From Bradyrhizobium sp. LTSP885 (lineage in GTDB: Bacteria > Pseudomonadota > Alphaproteobacteria > Rhizobiales > Xanthobacteraceae), in the NCBI RefSeq assembly GCF_000938305.1, contig NZ_JYMT01000004.1, positions 310,001-374,000 on the forward strand: 64,000 nucleotides of DNA. Direction: 5' to 3'. Of the stretch, positions 18,478 to 28,653 are shown piece after piece (the stretch's first letter is position 1; each line of letters opens with the position of its first letter). The notes under the pieces were generated by a model. That model searched no databases, was not told the origin of the DNA, and was given only the letters and a program-made list of their open reading frames with translations. The position numbers and the translations under genes were made by a program.

Positions 18478-19418
18478 GCCACGGCCACCCGCGGGTCGAA
18501 CAGCGGATAGCAGAGATCGACGATCAAATTGACCACGACATAGATCACCGCGGTGAATAGCAGGCAGCCCTGCACCACCGGATAGTCACGCGCAAAGATC
18601 GAATCGACCAGCAGCCGCCCGAGGCCCGGCAGCGTGAACACGGTCTCGATCACGGCGATGCCGCCGAGCAGATGGCCGAGCACCAGCCCGATCAGCGTCC
18701 AGGTCGGCGCAAAGGCGTTCGGCAGCACGTGGCGGCCGAGCACCAGCCATTCCGGGACGCCCTTGGCGCGCGCATGCGTGACATATTCGAGCCGCAGCAC
18801 CTCGATCGAGGCGGCGCGCGCCATCCGCGTCAGCACGCCGATTTCGACGATGGTGAGCGTCGCGATCGGCAGCAGCATGAACATAGCCGCCTGCCAGAAA
18901 TTCTCCGAGAACGGCACATAGCCGATCACCGGCAGCCATTTCAGCTTCAGGCCGAACAGCAACAGCAGCAGCAGGCCGAGCCAGAAGCTCGGGATTGACA
19001 GCAGCAGCGTCGCGCCGCCGACGATCGCAAGGTCGAGCGCACTGTTCTGTTTCCAGGCCGCGATCAGCCCGGCCACAACCGCGATGCAGGCGGCAAGGCC
19101 GACCGCCACCAGCACGATGACGGCAGAGACCTGGAAGCGCTCCAGGATCAGCGGCAACACCGGAAGATTGTTGGTGATGGAATGGCCGAGATCGCCGGTC
19201 GCGAGATGGCCGAGCCAGTACAGGAACTGCAGCGGCACCGGCTGGTCGAGCCCAAGCTGCGCGCGGAGCTGCGCGGCCTGAGCCGCGTCGGTGTTGTCGC
19301 CCAGCATCACCTGAACCGGATCGCCCGGAATCAGACGCACCAGCGTGAACACCGCAATCGCCACCAAGAACAGCGTCGGGATCGTCATCGCCAGCCGTCG
19401 CGTAAGATAGCCCAGCAT
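18474..19418 (-). CDS. ABC importer permease, DppB/GsiC family
   Basis: A 314-residue inner-membrane permease of the DppB type. It starts with LTRRLAMTIPTLFLVAIAVF, carries LIPGDPVQVMLG after the first helix, and has an EAA loop (EYVTHARAKGVPEWLV) for ATPase contact. It pairs with the DppC-type gene with a four-base overlap. The substrate-binding protein gene lies 16 bp upstream. Length and motifs match the family. Confidence 0.94.
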   Translation of the reverse strand: MLGYLTRRLAMTIPTLFLVAIAVFTLVRLIPGDPVQVMLGDNTDAAQAAQLRAQLGLDQPVPLQFLYWLGHLATGDLGHSITNNLPVLPLILERFQVSAVIVLVAVGLAACIAVVAGLIAAWKQNSALDLAIVGGATLLLSIPSFWLGLLLLLLFGLKLKWLPVIGYVPFSENFWQAAMFMLLPIATLTIVEIGVLTRMARAASIEVLRLEYVTHARAKGVPEWLVLGRHVLPNAFAPTWTLIGLVLGHLLGGIAVIETVFTLPGLGRLLVDSIFARDYPVVQGCLLFTAVIYVVVNLIVDLCYPLFDPRVAVA

Positions 19419-19434
19419 CGCCGCGATCCCTCCC

Positions 19435-21009
19435 TTAACGGATGCTCACGCCCCAGAAGCGCGGTTGCGCGAACAGCCAGCCGGCATAGCCCTTTACGTT
19501 TTTGCGCAGGCCGGCGATCTCGGAGCCGTTGAACAGCACGACCATCGGCACGTCGTCGATGAAGCGGCGATGCATCTCGTCGAACAGCTCCTGGCGTTTC
19601 GCCTTGTCGTCGATCATCATCGACTGCTGCATCATCACTTGCGCCTCCGGATTGTCCCAAACCTTGCGCGGCTGGGTCGCCTTCGGCCCCGTCAGCATCT
19701 CGAACGAGAGCGAAGGATCGAGCCGCGCCGAATAGGTAAAGGCCATAGACTGGTAGTCGCCGCGGTTGTAGCGATCGAGCTGGGCGGCCCAGTCCAGCAC
19801 CTCGATCTCGATATTTATGCCGACGGATTGCGCCATCGCCTGCACCAGAACCGCGGAATCGAACACGTAGCTATAGCGCTTGTTGGCGATCATCTTGATC
19901 GGTTGGCCGTGATAGCCGGCCTGTACCAGCAGCTTCTTGGCTTCCGCGACGTTCTGGGTGTAGCCGTGCGCTTCCGCCTCGCCGTAGAACGGGCTGCCGA
20001 TCGGCAGCGCCGAATTATTTGCGCGCGCGGTGCCCTCCATTACCGCATCGACGATCTCAGGCGTATCGAGGCTGAGCGCGATCGCCCGGCGGATGCGCAA
20101 GTCCTTCAGCAGGGGATCGCGGGTCTGGAACAGGATGCCGGTGAGACCGAGCGCCGGCGTGATGCTGAGCTGCACGTCCGGCCGTCCCTTGAGATCTTCG
20201 AGGTCCGGAATCGAAAGATTGCTGACCACGTCGAGCGCCCCGGAGAGCAGGCCTGCTTTGGCCGCCGAGCTGTCGGGGATAATGTTGAAGCGGACGCGAT
20301 CAACGTCCGCGGTCTTGGCGCCGGCATTGCCGCTGCGCGGCTCGCTGCGCGCGACGTAACCGTCGAAGCGCACGAGATCGACATACTGGCCGCGCTTCCA
20401 GTCGCCGAGCTTGAATGGCCCGGTGCCAACTGGCGCGATCCACTTGCCATCGGGCCCGACCGAGTCATGATGGATGATGGCGGCCTGCCCGCAATCCGGC
20501 CGCGCCAGCGTCGGCAGGAACAGCGCGGTCGCCCGGTCGAGCGTGATGGCGACGGTCTGCGTATCGGGCGCCTCGATCTTTTCGATTTGGGCGATCCCGC
20601 TTGCGCTGAACTCGGACAGGCAGCGCCATTGCGTGGCCGGATCGAGCCAGCGCTTCAACGACCAGACCACGTCGGCTGATGTCATGACGGCGCCGTTGTG
20701 GAACTTGACGCCCTGGCGCAGATGGAACGTGTAGGTCTTGCCGTCGTTCGAGACATCCCAGCTGTCCGCCAGCATCGGCCCGATCGACGTATCGTCACGA
20801 AACGCGACCAGCCCCTCGACGAGGTGCGCCATCACGCCATCGGTGTTGGCGTCGCGGTTGGTGCCGGGATCGGTGGAGCGGATATCGGCGTTGAGCCGGG
20901 TGCGCAGCAGGGTCTCGGCGCCGGCGCGCACCGGCGCCGCCGCCAGCATCGCAGCCAGCGCTATCAGGCCGGCCATCATCACACATGATGGCCGACGCGC
21001 ATTCATCAC
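19435..21009 (-). CDS. ABC importer substrate-binding protein, family 5 (DppA/GsiB)
   Basis: A 524-residue periplasmic binding protein (SBP_bac_5) with a signal peptide ending near AAAPVRAGA. The family core is visible (PMLADSWDVSNDGKTYTFHL and GVKFHNGAVMTSADVVWSL, residues 80-115). It probably binds a peptide or peptide conjugate. Translation likely starts at a GTG overlapping the stop of the C45 gene (GTGA), with an ATG one codon later. It is the second gene of the C45-ABC-Ggt run. Confidence 0.93.
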   Translation of the reverse strand: MMNARRPSCVMMAGLIALAAMLAAAPVRAGAETLLRTRLNADIRSTDPGTNRDANTDGVMAHLVEGLVAFRDDTSIGPMLADSWDVSNDGKTYTFHLRQGVKFHNGAVMTSADVVWSLKRWLDPATQWRCLSEFSASGIAQIEKIEAPDTQTVAITLDRATALFLPTLARPDCGQAAIIHHDSVGPDGKWIAPVGTGPFKLGDWKRGQYVDLVRFDGYVARSEPRSGNAGAKTADVDRVRFNIIPDSSAAKAGLLSGALDVVSNLSIPDLEDLKGRPDVQLSITPALGLTGILFQTRDPLLKDLRIRRAIALSLDTPEIVDAVMEGTARANNSALPIGSPFYGEAEAHGYTQNVAEAKKLLVQAGYHGQPIKMIANKRYSYVFDSAVLVQAMAQSVGINIEIEVLDWAAQLDRYNRGDYQSMAFTYSARLDPSLSFEMLTGPKATQPRKVWDNPEAQVMMQQSMMIDDKAKRQELFDEMHRRFIDDVPMVVLFNGSEIAGLRKNVKGYAGWLFAQPRFWGVSIR

Positions 21010-22166
21010 GATGCCTTCGCGATCGCGGCCGGCGCAGCGTCGTTCTTCGCGCTCGCTTCCACGTCGAGCCGATAGGTCGTGAACTTCCGGTTCAGCGACG
21101 GCAAGGGTGCCACTTCCATGAGCCCGCTCGCCGGCTCCATCAGGATCATCGCGACCGTGGCGCTCAGATTGTTGCCGAGGTTGAGTCGCGGCGGACGGCA
21201 GACCGACCAGGGATAGGCGAAATCATCGAACAGCGCCGTTTTTACGGTATCGAAGCCGATGGCGCCGAGATGCGGCTGCAAGAGGTCGCGGACGCGGATG
21301 TCGCGGTAGAGGCTGTCGGGCGTGCTCGCGACGCCGGTGTCCTTGAGCTTGCCAAGCGCGACCGGGCTGACGAAATGGTTGGCGTGCACCAGAAGCCCCT
21401 GATTGGGGTGCACCTGGAAGGTCTCGTCGGGCGCGCATTCGAAATCGATCGCGACGCCGTCGCGATGGCTGACGATCATGTTATTGGCAGCGGATTTTTT
21501 GGTGCAATAGACTGAGCGCATCGCCAGCGCGAGATGCCCGTTCTCCAGCACCTTGCGCCGGATCAGCGCCAGCGGCACGCCGACCTGACGATAGTCGCGG
21601 TCGCTCTGCAGATAATTCGCGGTGATGGCGATGCCGACCGCGTTGAAGCCGCAGCGCCCGAGCGCGCCGGCTTCAGTGAAGGTCATGAGATCAGGACCAT
21701 CGTCGCGGCGGACTTTGAGCACGACCGCGGTCTCGGCGCATTCACGCTTCCAGTCCCAGTTCTGGGCGTGGATCAGCCGCCCCGACGCGCTGGCCTGCGG
21801 CAGCACGACGACGCCGGTGCAGCCATCGGGCTCGTCGGGCGTCTTCAGCCGCGCCCTCACCTCGGGGTCGGCGAGCTTCAGGATTTCAGTGCGGGCATTG
21901 AGCAGCACGATATCCTCGAACGGAACGCCGGCACCGCCCGCGATGCCGTGCATCTCCTCGATATAAGCGGGCTCGAACGCCTCGATGACGGGAAGATAGT
22001 CGCGCACCAGTTCGGCGACGCCGGCAGCGTCGAGCGAGAGTTCCTTGAGCTGGGCGAAGTAATGCGAGGTGCCCTTGCGGATGCGGTCGGCGGCAAGGCG
22101 GCCATATTGCTTGCCGCGCTCATGCGGCGGACCGGAGATTTCGATCAGGGGAAACGGTTCGACCAT
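21006..22166 (-). CDS. C45 family acyltransferase/peptidase (Ntn-hydrolase)
   Basis: A 386-residue homologue of fungal acyl-CoA:6-aminopenicillanic acid acyltransferase. Bacterial members are thought to hydrolyse amide bonds of N-acyl amino acids or peptides. The proenzyme cleavage site and nucleophile is the cysteine in DGCTGVVVL (about residue 116). The family opening GPPHERGKQYG and the NWDWKRE segment are present. The ATG at 22166 is preferred because AAGGAAG lies about 12 bases upstream; a TTG at 22178 abuts that site. No signal peptide is seen, so it is cytoplasmic. It is the first gene of the importer operon, divergent from a GntR gene. Confidence 0.88.
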   Translation of the reverse strand: MVEPFPLIEISGPPHERGKQYGRLAADRIRKGTSHYFAQLKELSLDAAGVAELVRDYLPVIEAFEPAYIEEMHGIAGGAGVPFEDIVLLNARTEILKLADPEVRARLKTPDEPDGCTGVVVLPQASASGRLIHAQNWDWKRECAETAVVLKVRRDDGPDLMTFTEAGALGRCGFNAVGIAITANYLQSDRDYRQVGVPLALIRRKVLENGHLALAMRSVYCTKKSAANNMIVSHRDGVAIDFECAPDETFQVHPNQGLLVHANHFVSPVALGKLKDTGVASTPDSLYRDIRVRDLLQPHLGAIGFDTVKTALFDDFAYPWSVCRPPRLNLGNNLSATVAMILMEPASGLMEVAPLPSLNRKFTTYRLDVEASAKNDAAPAAIAKAS

Positions 22167-22205
22167 CGTTTGCGCCAACTTCCTTTTGCGTTTCCTGAAA
22201 GCCTA

Positions 22206-22224
22206 ATGTATTTTGTAAGTACAT
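22206..22224. promoter_or_regulatory. Operator-like palindrome for the divergent GntR/C45 pair
   Basis: A 19-bp dyad, ATGTAtTT, three bases, then AAgTACAT, lies in the 56-bp region between the C45 and GntR starts and touches the GntR start codon. Dyads of the ATGTA/TACAT form are typical binding sites for GntR proteins of the FCD/FadR group. The position suggests autoregulation and control of the transporter operon. Confidence 0.6.
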
Positions 22225-23158
22225 GAAACAAAAATCTTCGCCCACTCCGAAGGCAGCCCCGAGCCGGCTGCAGCGCGAACTGTCCGCGGGCATCCTGGAG
22301 CTGATCCGGGCCGAAAAACTGGCGCCCGGCACGCGACTTGCGGAGGTGGCGCTCGCACAGCGGCTGCGGGTTTCGCGGACGCCGGTGCGCGCGGCGCTGA
22401 AATTATTGGCACGCCGCCGCCTCGTACGGGTCGGCGCAAGCCGAGGTTATTTCGTCGCGGACACGGTTCCGGCTACACCGAAGGCGCCGGCGAAGCCCGT
22501 GCCAGCGGATACCGACCGCCTGTTCGTTGCGATCGCGCGCGACCGGCGCAGCGGGCGCCTTCCGATCGACGTCTCCGAGCGCGACCTGATGCAGCGCTAC
22601 GATGCGACCCGCCCCGTGGTGCAGCGCGTACTGGCGAAGCTGGCCGAGGTTGCGGCTGTGCAGCGCAAGCCGGGCCACGGCTGGCGCTTCCAGCCGATCA
22701 TCGCGGATGTGCAAGCCCGCGCCGAAAGCTACCGCTACCGGATCCTGATCGAGCCGGCCGGCCTCCTGGAGCCGAACTTCCAGCTCGATGCCGCCTGGGC
22801 CGCCGAGATGCGCCAGCGCCACGAGGAGACGTTGCGAGAGCCGTGGAAGGAGACGGCGAGCATCGCGCTCTACGAGATGAACGCCGCCTTCCACGAAGGA
22901 CTGGCGGCAGCCTCCGGCAACCGCTTCCTCCTGGTCGCCGTGCAGCAGCAGAACCGGCTGCGCCGCTTCGCGAACTACGACTGGGTCTTCGGGTATGAGC
23001 GCGTGGTGGTGAACTGCCGCGAGCATCTTGCGATCCTCGACCGGCTCGAGGCCGGCGAGCGCGAGGCCGCGGCGCAATTGTTGCGCGGTCACCTCGAAAG
23101 CGCAGCCAGACTGAAAACGATCGAACTGGCCGACGGCCGCAACAACAACAGCAAGTAA
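22223..23158 (+). CDS. GntR-family regulator with two winged-helix segments
   Basis: A 311-residue cytoplasmic regulator. Residues 12-75 form a GntR winged helix (PGTRLAEVALAQRLRVSRTP). Residues about 92-152 look like a second, diverged winged helix (RSGRLPIDVSERDLMQRY, then a recognition-helix-like segment and WRF). The C-terminal part is an all-helical FCD-like effector domain with histidines (AAFHEGLAAASGN, REHLAILDRL, RGHLESAARL). It is divergent from the C45/ABC operon and 12 bp upstream of the aminotransferase, so it probably controls both in response to an amino or acyl metabolite. Confidence 0.85.
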   Translation: MKQKSSPTPKAAPSRLQRELSAGILELIRAEKLAPGTRLAEVALAQRLRVSRTPVRAALKLLARRRLVRVGASRGYFVADTVPATPKAPAKPVPADTDRLFVAIARDRRSGRLPIDVSERDLMQRYDATRPVVQRVLAKLAEVAAVQRKPGHGWRFQPIIADVQARAESYRYRILIEPAGLLEPNFQLDAAWAAEMRQRHEETLREPWKETASIALYEMNAAFHEGLAAASGNRFLLVAVQQQNRLRRFANYDWVFGYERVVVNCREHLAILDRLEAGEREAAAQLLRGHLESAARLKTIELADGRNNNSK

Positions 23159-23170
23159 CAGGAGGCCTCC

Positions 23171-24517
<1,347 letters not shown>

Positions 24518-24549
24518 AGCTTCGGCTCGCAACGGAATCCAAGAGAGGG

Positions 24550-24745
24550 TGGAACGAAGAGCAAAGCTCGGACAAATCATGTCGCGAGAACGCGAAGCTG
24601 CGTCCCCATTTACTGCTGTCATCGCCCGGCCTGTGCGCAATTGCGCACATGGACCGGGCGACCCAGTACGCCGCAGCCCGTCGGCTCAAGCACGTCTGTC
24701 TCTGGAATACTGGATCAACCGCATGCGCGGGTGATGACACCGAAC
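24550..24745. repeat. Mosaic intergenic repeat (modules B and C), second copy
   Basis: This is a near copy of 1721-1911 in the same orientation. Linker B covers 24550-24592 and module C runs to 24745. The same hairpin lies at 24623-24660 (CGCCCGG arms around GTGCGCAATTGCGCAC). Module A is missing here. The element fills the gap between two convergent genes and holds no supported gene. Confidence 0.85.
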
Positions 24746-24768
24746 CGGCTGCGATCGGCGCCAGCCCA

Positions 24769-25074
24769 CTACCGGCAGGCGTGTCGGCGGCCGTCGCGGC
24801 TGCGGAAGGTGCCGGTCGCGGAATCGAACGAATGGTAACGCGCGCAGGCCGACGGCGTCGACGGGACCATGGCGCCGTAGGCGTTGACAGCCTCACCGCG
24901 GTGCTCGGCCGCCAATTGCTGCTCACCCCATGGCGTGAGGGCGCCGCCGTTGATCGCGCTGCGCCCGGGATTCTGGGCGTCGAATGCCGCAGGTTCCGAA
25001 ATCTGGGCCGCGGCCGGTGTGAACATCGCTCCCGATAGCAGCACGACGGCTGCAACCACCTTGAGTCCGGTCAT
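24769..25074 (-). CDS. Small secreted BA14K-like protein
   Basis: A 101-residue protein with a signal peptide (VVAAVVLLSGAMFTPAAAQ). The C-terminus CARYHSFDSATGTF followed by a DGRRHAC ending matches the BA14K family pattern found in Brucella and rhizobia, whose members are small envelope proteins of uncertain role. The middle is low-complexity. It is a single gene between two repeat clusters. Confidence 0.75.
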   Translation of the reverse strand: MTGLKVVAAVVLLSGAMFTPAAAQISEPAAFDAQNPGRSAINGGALTPWGEQQLAAEHRGEAVNAYGAMVPSTPSACARYHSFDSATGTFRSRDGRRHACR

Positions 25075-25240
25075 ATGACATCTCCGATGCGTCGATTGAA
25101 AACCGCCCGAGGACAGCGCTACCGCCCCCGTTCACATCAAGGACCGATCGGGTGAGACGGAAATTCCGGCCGCAGGGAGACACCGGATCACAAAGCCGCG
25201 ACGTGGCCGCGGCGACGCATCGCCACCGCGGCGCGCCCCC

Positions 25241-25344
25241 AGAGCGTTTTCGAGCGAAGTGGATGCCGGTTCGCGTGAAGAAAACGCGTCAAAACAAAAT
25301 TCTAGAGCCCCGTTCCGATTCCGTCGGAACGGAAACGGCTCTAG
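25241..25344. repeat. Palindromic dispersed repeat R1, copy B
   Basis: A full-length copy of R1. The first hairpin has arms GCGTTTTC and GAAAACGC. The second begins CTAGAGCC and ends GGCTCTAG. The last bases are the stop codon (TAG on the minus strand, 25341-25343) of the cytochrome gene. The upstream gap 25075-25240 shows no gene. Confidence 0.88.
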
Positions 25345-25886
25345 CGGTCGTGCACGTCCGGCCGCGGGTCGCTGACGAAGCCGTCGCGGTTCGGCATCTT
25401 GACGGCGGCGAGCGACTTGGCGTCGAGCACCGCGTTGGCCGGAACGACACCGTTGAGGCTGAGGATGTAGGCGGACACCGCGTAGACGTCCTCATTGCTC
25501 AGGGACTGTGGCGCGTTCTGCGGCATCGCACGTCTGATGTAGTCGAACAGCGTCGAGGCGTAGGGCCAGTAGCTGCCGACGGTGCGGATCGGCTTCGGGC
25601 TTGCCAGCGTGCCCTGCCCACCGACCAGGCGGTCGCCGACGCCGCCCTGCCCGTTGTCGCCATGGCACGCCGCGCATTGCTCGCTGAACACGACGCGGCC
25701 ACGCTCGACGCTGCCGCTGCCGGGCGGCAAATTGGAGCCGTCGCGGCCGATATCGATGTTCCAGCCGGCGATCTCCGCAGGCGTTGCCGGGCTGCCAATG
25801 CCGTAACGCTCTTCCGCGTGTGCCGCGACGACGACTGTCATGATCGCGCTGGTCAGAAGCGCAGTTGTGAGCTCAAGCCTGGCCAT
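25341..25886 (-). CDS. Cytochrome c partner of SoxC-type sulfite dehydrogenase
   Basis: A 181-residue periplasmic class I cytochrome c with a signal peptide (cleavage near AAHA). There is a single heme site, CAACH at residues 71-75. It should accept electrons from the molybdenum subunit encoded upstream; the two genes overlap by 14 bases. It is shorter than the di-heme SoxD of the classical Sox system. Its stop codon lies within repeat R1, so the C-terminus may have been altered by the repeat. Confidence 0.88.
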   Translation of the reverse strand: MARLELTTALLTSAIMTVVVAAHAEERYGIGSPATPAEIAGWNIDIGRDGSNLPPGSGSVERGRVVFSEQCAACHGDNGQGGVGDRLVGGQGTLASPKPIRTVGSYWPYASTLFDYIRRAMPQNAPQSLSNEDVYAVSAYILSLNGVVPANAVLDAKSLAAVKMPNRDGFVSDPRPDVHDR

Positions 25887-27150
25887 TGCTCACCTCGCCG
25901 TTCGCATCGATCCGCCACGGCCAGATCGCGTTATTATGATAGAACGAGTTGAGCCCACGTACCGCCACCAGTTCAACAAGCGTCGGCTGCATGTAGCCGG
26001 TCTCGTCGATGGCGCGGCTCTGGATCAGCGCAGGCGCCCCGTCCCAATGCCAGGGAAAGCGAAAGCGAGTCAGCGCGCGCGTCAGCACCGGCTCCTGCAG
26101 CGCCGCATCCTGCCAGCTCTTGCCGCCATCGACCGAGACCTCCACGCGCTTGATCTTGCCGCGACCGCTCCAGGCAAGCCCGGTGATCTCGTGAAAGCCC
26201 TGCGTGGTCAGCTTCTGCCCGCCGGAGGGCCGCGTGATGATCGATTTGGCTTCCATGGTGAAGGTGAATTCGCGCGAGGTGCCGTCCGGCATCGGGTCGG
26301 TGTATTTCGAGGTCTCCTCGCGCGAATAAGCGGGCTCGGCCACGACCTTGAGCCGGCGCAGCCACTTTACGTTCATGTTGCCTTCGAAGCCGGGCAGCAG
26401 CAGGCGCAGCGGATAACCCTGCTGCGGACGCAGTCGCTCACCGTTCTGGCTGTAGACCAGCATGGCGTCATCGAGGCACTTCTCGATCGGGATGCTGCGC
26501 GTCAGCGCGGCGGCATCGGCGCCCTCGGCCACGATCCATTTGGCGCCCGGCTGCAAGCCGGCCTCATCCAGCACCGTCTTCAGCGGCACGCCGGTCCATT
26601 CGGCGCAGCTGACGAGGCCGACGAGATCGGACGCCGTCTTGCCATAGGGCTTGGTGTAGACCGGATTGCCGGAGCACTCGATGAAGTGGATACGCGACTG
26701 CGACGGAAAGCGGCGGATGTCCTCCATCGTGAACACCAGCGGGCGGTCGACCATGCCGTGCAGCATCAGCCGGTGCTCGGCCGGATCGATGGTCGGCACG
26801 CCGCCATGGTGACGTTCGTAGAACAGGCCGTTCGGCGTGATGATGCCGTCGAGCTCCTGCAACGGCGTACGGCCCGAGGCCGAGATATATTGCGGCAGCG
26901 TCTTCGAGATGTTCTTGACGACGCCCTTCTCGTGGACCGATGGCGCGCCGTAAGGCTGGCTTCCCATCGAATCGCCCGGCGCCTTCATCCATTCAGGCAC
27001 GTTGGGTGGGAGATTGCTGTCGGACCCGGCGAGTGCATTTGTGCCAGCGAGACCTGCTATCGCAGAACCGCTTGCCAAGGCAGCACCCGCCTGAAGGAAA
27101 TGCCTGCGAGACGCCTCTCGCACGCGCTTGTCCGTCGCCTGTTCACTCAT
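25873..27150 (-). CDS. soxC: SoxC-type sulfite dehydrogenase, molybdenum subunit
   Basis: A 425-residue periplasmic molybdopterin oxidoreductase of the sulfite oxidase family. It carries a Tat-type signal (SRRHFLQAGAALA). The molybdenum-ligating cysteine is C159 in HFIECSGN. The dimerisation domain follows from about residue 290 (VEVSVDGGKSW). It oxidises sulfite, or sulfane in the Sox system, and passes electrons to the cytochrome encoded downstream. No soxA, B, X, Y or Z is present in the window, so it may act alone in sulfite detoxification or taurine-type metabolism. Confidence 0.88.
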   Translation of the reverse strand: MSEQATDKRVREASRRHFLQAGAALASGSAIAGLAGTNALAGSDSNLPPNVPEWMKAPGDSMGSQPYGAPSVHEKGVVKNISKTLPQYISASGRTPLQELDGIITPNGLFYERHHGGVPTIDPAEHRLMLHGMVDRPLVFTMEDIRRFPSQSRIHFIECSGNPVYTKPYGKTASDLVGLVSCAEWTGVPLKTVLDEAGLQPGAKWIVAEGADAAALTRSIPIEKCLDDAMLVYSQNGERLRPQQGYPLRLLLPGFEGNMNVKWLRRLKVVAEPAYSREETSKYTDPMPDGTSREFTFTMEAKSIITRPSGGQKLTTQGFHEITGLAWSGRGKIKRVEVSVDGGKSWQDAALQEPVLTRALTRFRFPWHWDGAPALIQSRAIDETGYMQPTLVELVAVRGLNSFYHNNAIWPWRIDANGEVSNGQA

Positions 27151-27234
27151 CGACGTTTTCCTCTGACGTTCGTCTCAGTGCAACCTAGCACCAAACGCCC
27201 GAGGCCTCGCAACGATCCAAAGCGCGGCGTGCGA

Positions 27235-28194
27235 TCAACTGCCCGCGACTGGCGGCGTACCATGGGTGTGAAACGACTCGATCGTCTTCAATCCCCAGGC
27301 CTGTCCCTTCTTGCGCTCCTCCTCGGTCCACACGATCGGCTTCCAGTCCGGTGCGAGTATCAGCCGCGCGCCGGCATTGGCGACCTCGACGCGGTTGCCG
27401 CCGGGCTCGTAGACGTAGAGGAAGAAGGTCTGCTGGATGGCGTGCTTGTGCGGCCCGGTCTCGATATGCACGCCGTGCTCAAGGAAGATATCGGCGGCGC
27501 GCAAAATCTCCTCGCGGCTGTCGAGCGCGTAGGTGACGTGGTGGAAGCGGCCGGTCTTGCCGTAATGGTCGCGCGTGTAGGCGAAGTCGTAGCTCTTGTT
27601 CGACATCGTCATCCACATCGCCGCTTCCGTGCCGTCATTCAACACGATCTGCTCGGTGGTCCGGCATCCGAGATAGTTTTCGAAGAACAGTCGGTTGGCC
27701 TTGATGTCGACCGCGAGGCAGTTGAGATGGTCGAGCCGGCGAACGTTGACGCCGCGCGCCGGGAAGCGCTGCGCCTGGTTCTTCAGCGCCGGCTTCAGCT
27801 CGGCCGGGGGCTGGTACCACTCGGTCTCGTAATAGAGCTCGATGACATGACCGTCCGGATCGCGGCAGCGGAAGGCCGGCCCCTGCCCCATATCGCCGTC
27901 GACCCAACCGATCTCAAAACCGGAGCCCTTCAGCGCGGCGACGCGGCGCTCCAGCGCCTGCTGGCTGCGGGCGCGCAGCGCCATGTGCTCCATGCCCGAC
28001 GTTGTCGACGCCGTGAGCTTGAGCGAATAGCGCTCGTAGTCGTCCCAGCCGCGCAGGTAGACCGACTCGTCCTTCCGGCCACTGACGGTCATGCCCATGA
28101 CGTCGACGAAGAATGCCAGGCTCTCGTCCGGCTTCGGTGTCAGCAGCTCCATGTGCCCGAGATGGGCGAGGTCGAAGATCGGTTCCGGCTGCAT
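27235..28194 (-). CDS. Catechol 2,3-dioxygenase family extradiol dioxygenase
   Basis: A 319-residue vicinal oxygen chelate enzyme with two repeated domains. The likely metal ligands are H in RLDHLNCLA, H in GRFHHVTYAL and E in GNRVEVANAG. It would open catechol-type rings next to the hydroxyls using Fe(II) and O2. The ATG at 28194 is supported by an AAGGAG site. No other ring-cleavage pathway gene lies nearby, so the substrate is unknown. Confidence 0.88.
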   Translation of the reverse strand: MQPEPIFDLAHLGHMELLTPKPDESLAFFVDVMGMTVSGRKDESVYLRGWDDYERYSLKLTASTTSGMEHMALRARSQQALERRVAALKGSGFEIGWVDGDMGQGPAFRCRDPDGHVIELYYETEWYQPPAELKPALKNQAQRFPARGVNVRRLDHLNCLAVDIKANRLFFENYLGCRTTEQIVLNDGTEAAMWMTMSNKSYDFAYTRDHYGKTGRFHHVTYALDSREEILRAADIFLEHGVHIETGPHKHAIQQTFFLYVYEPGGNRVEVANAGARLILAPDWKPIVWTEEERKKGQAWGLKTIESFHTHGTPPVAGS

Positions 28195-28371
28195 GGGGCA
28201 ATCTCCTTCCGCGGCGGCGCCGAACGGACGCGGCAAGCCATCGCCCAGGCGGACTTACGCGTCGCATACCTATTTGTACTACTGTACAAGAGATTAGGTC
28301 TCGTCAACAAATTATTGGGTTGGCGCCGGACGCTGAAGGGATTGGAGCCCGTGAAGGATTGGGGCCCGCGC

Positions 28372-28557
28372 TCAGCCCCGCGACATCATGATGGGCGCCG
28401 GTGCGTATGGCCGGAACGCGGTCGCCGACATCGTCAGCGCCACAGCGAGCGCGCACACCACGCAAAGCTTCATGCGCGCCGTCCGATGGTCGGTCATTGG
28501 CAGCACGAAGAAGAACGCCATCGCAAGAACCAGAAGCGCGTTGACGAGATAGTACAT
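28372..28557 (-). CDS. Small two-helix membrane protein
   Basis: A 61-residue hypothetical protein. The ATG at 28557 is chosen over 28626 because an AGGAGG-type site lies just upstream. It has two predicted membrane segments (YYLVNALLVLAMAFFFVLP and LCVVCALAVALTMSATAF) with a basic loop between. The function is unknown. Confidence 0.65.
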   Translation of the reverse strand: MYYLVNALLVLAMAFFFVLPMTDHRTARMKLCVVCALAVALTMSATAFRPYAPAPIMMSRG

Positions 28558-28653
28558 GGCGGAGCCCTCCTGTTGCGTAGATACAAGATGGCGGGCCATC
28601 GCACGATATTCCGTGGCCAATATCACATTACCAGGAACGGCCGCAGCCGACCG

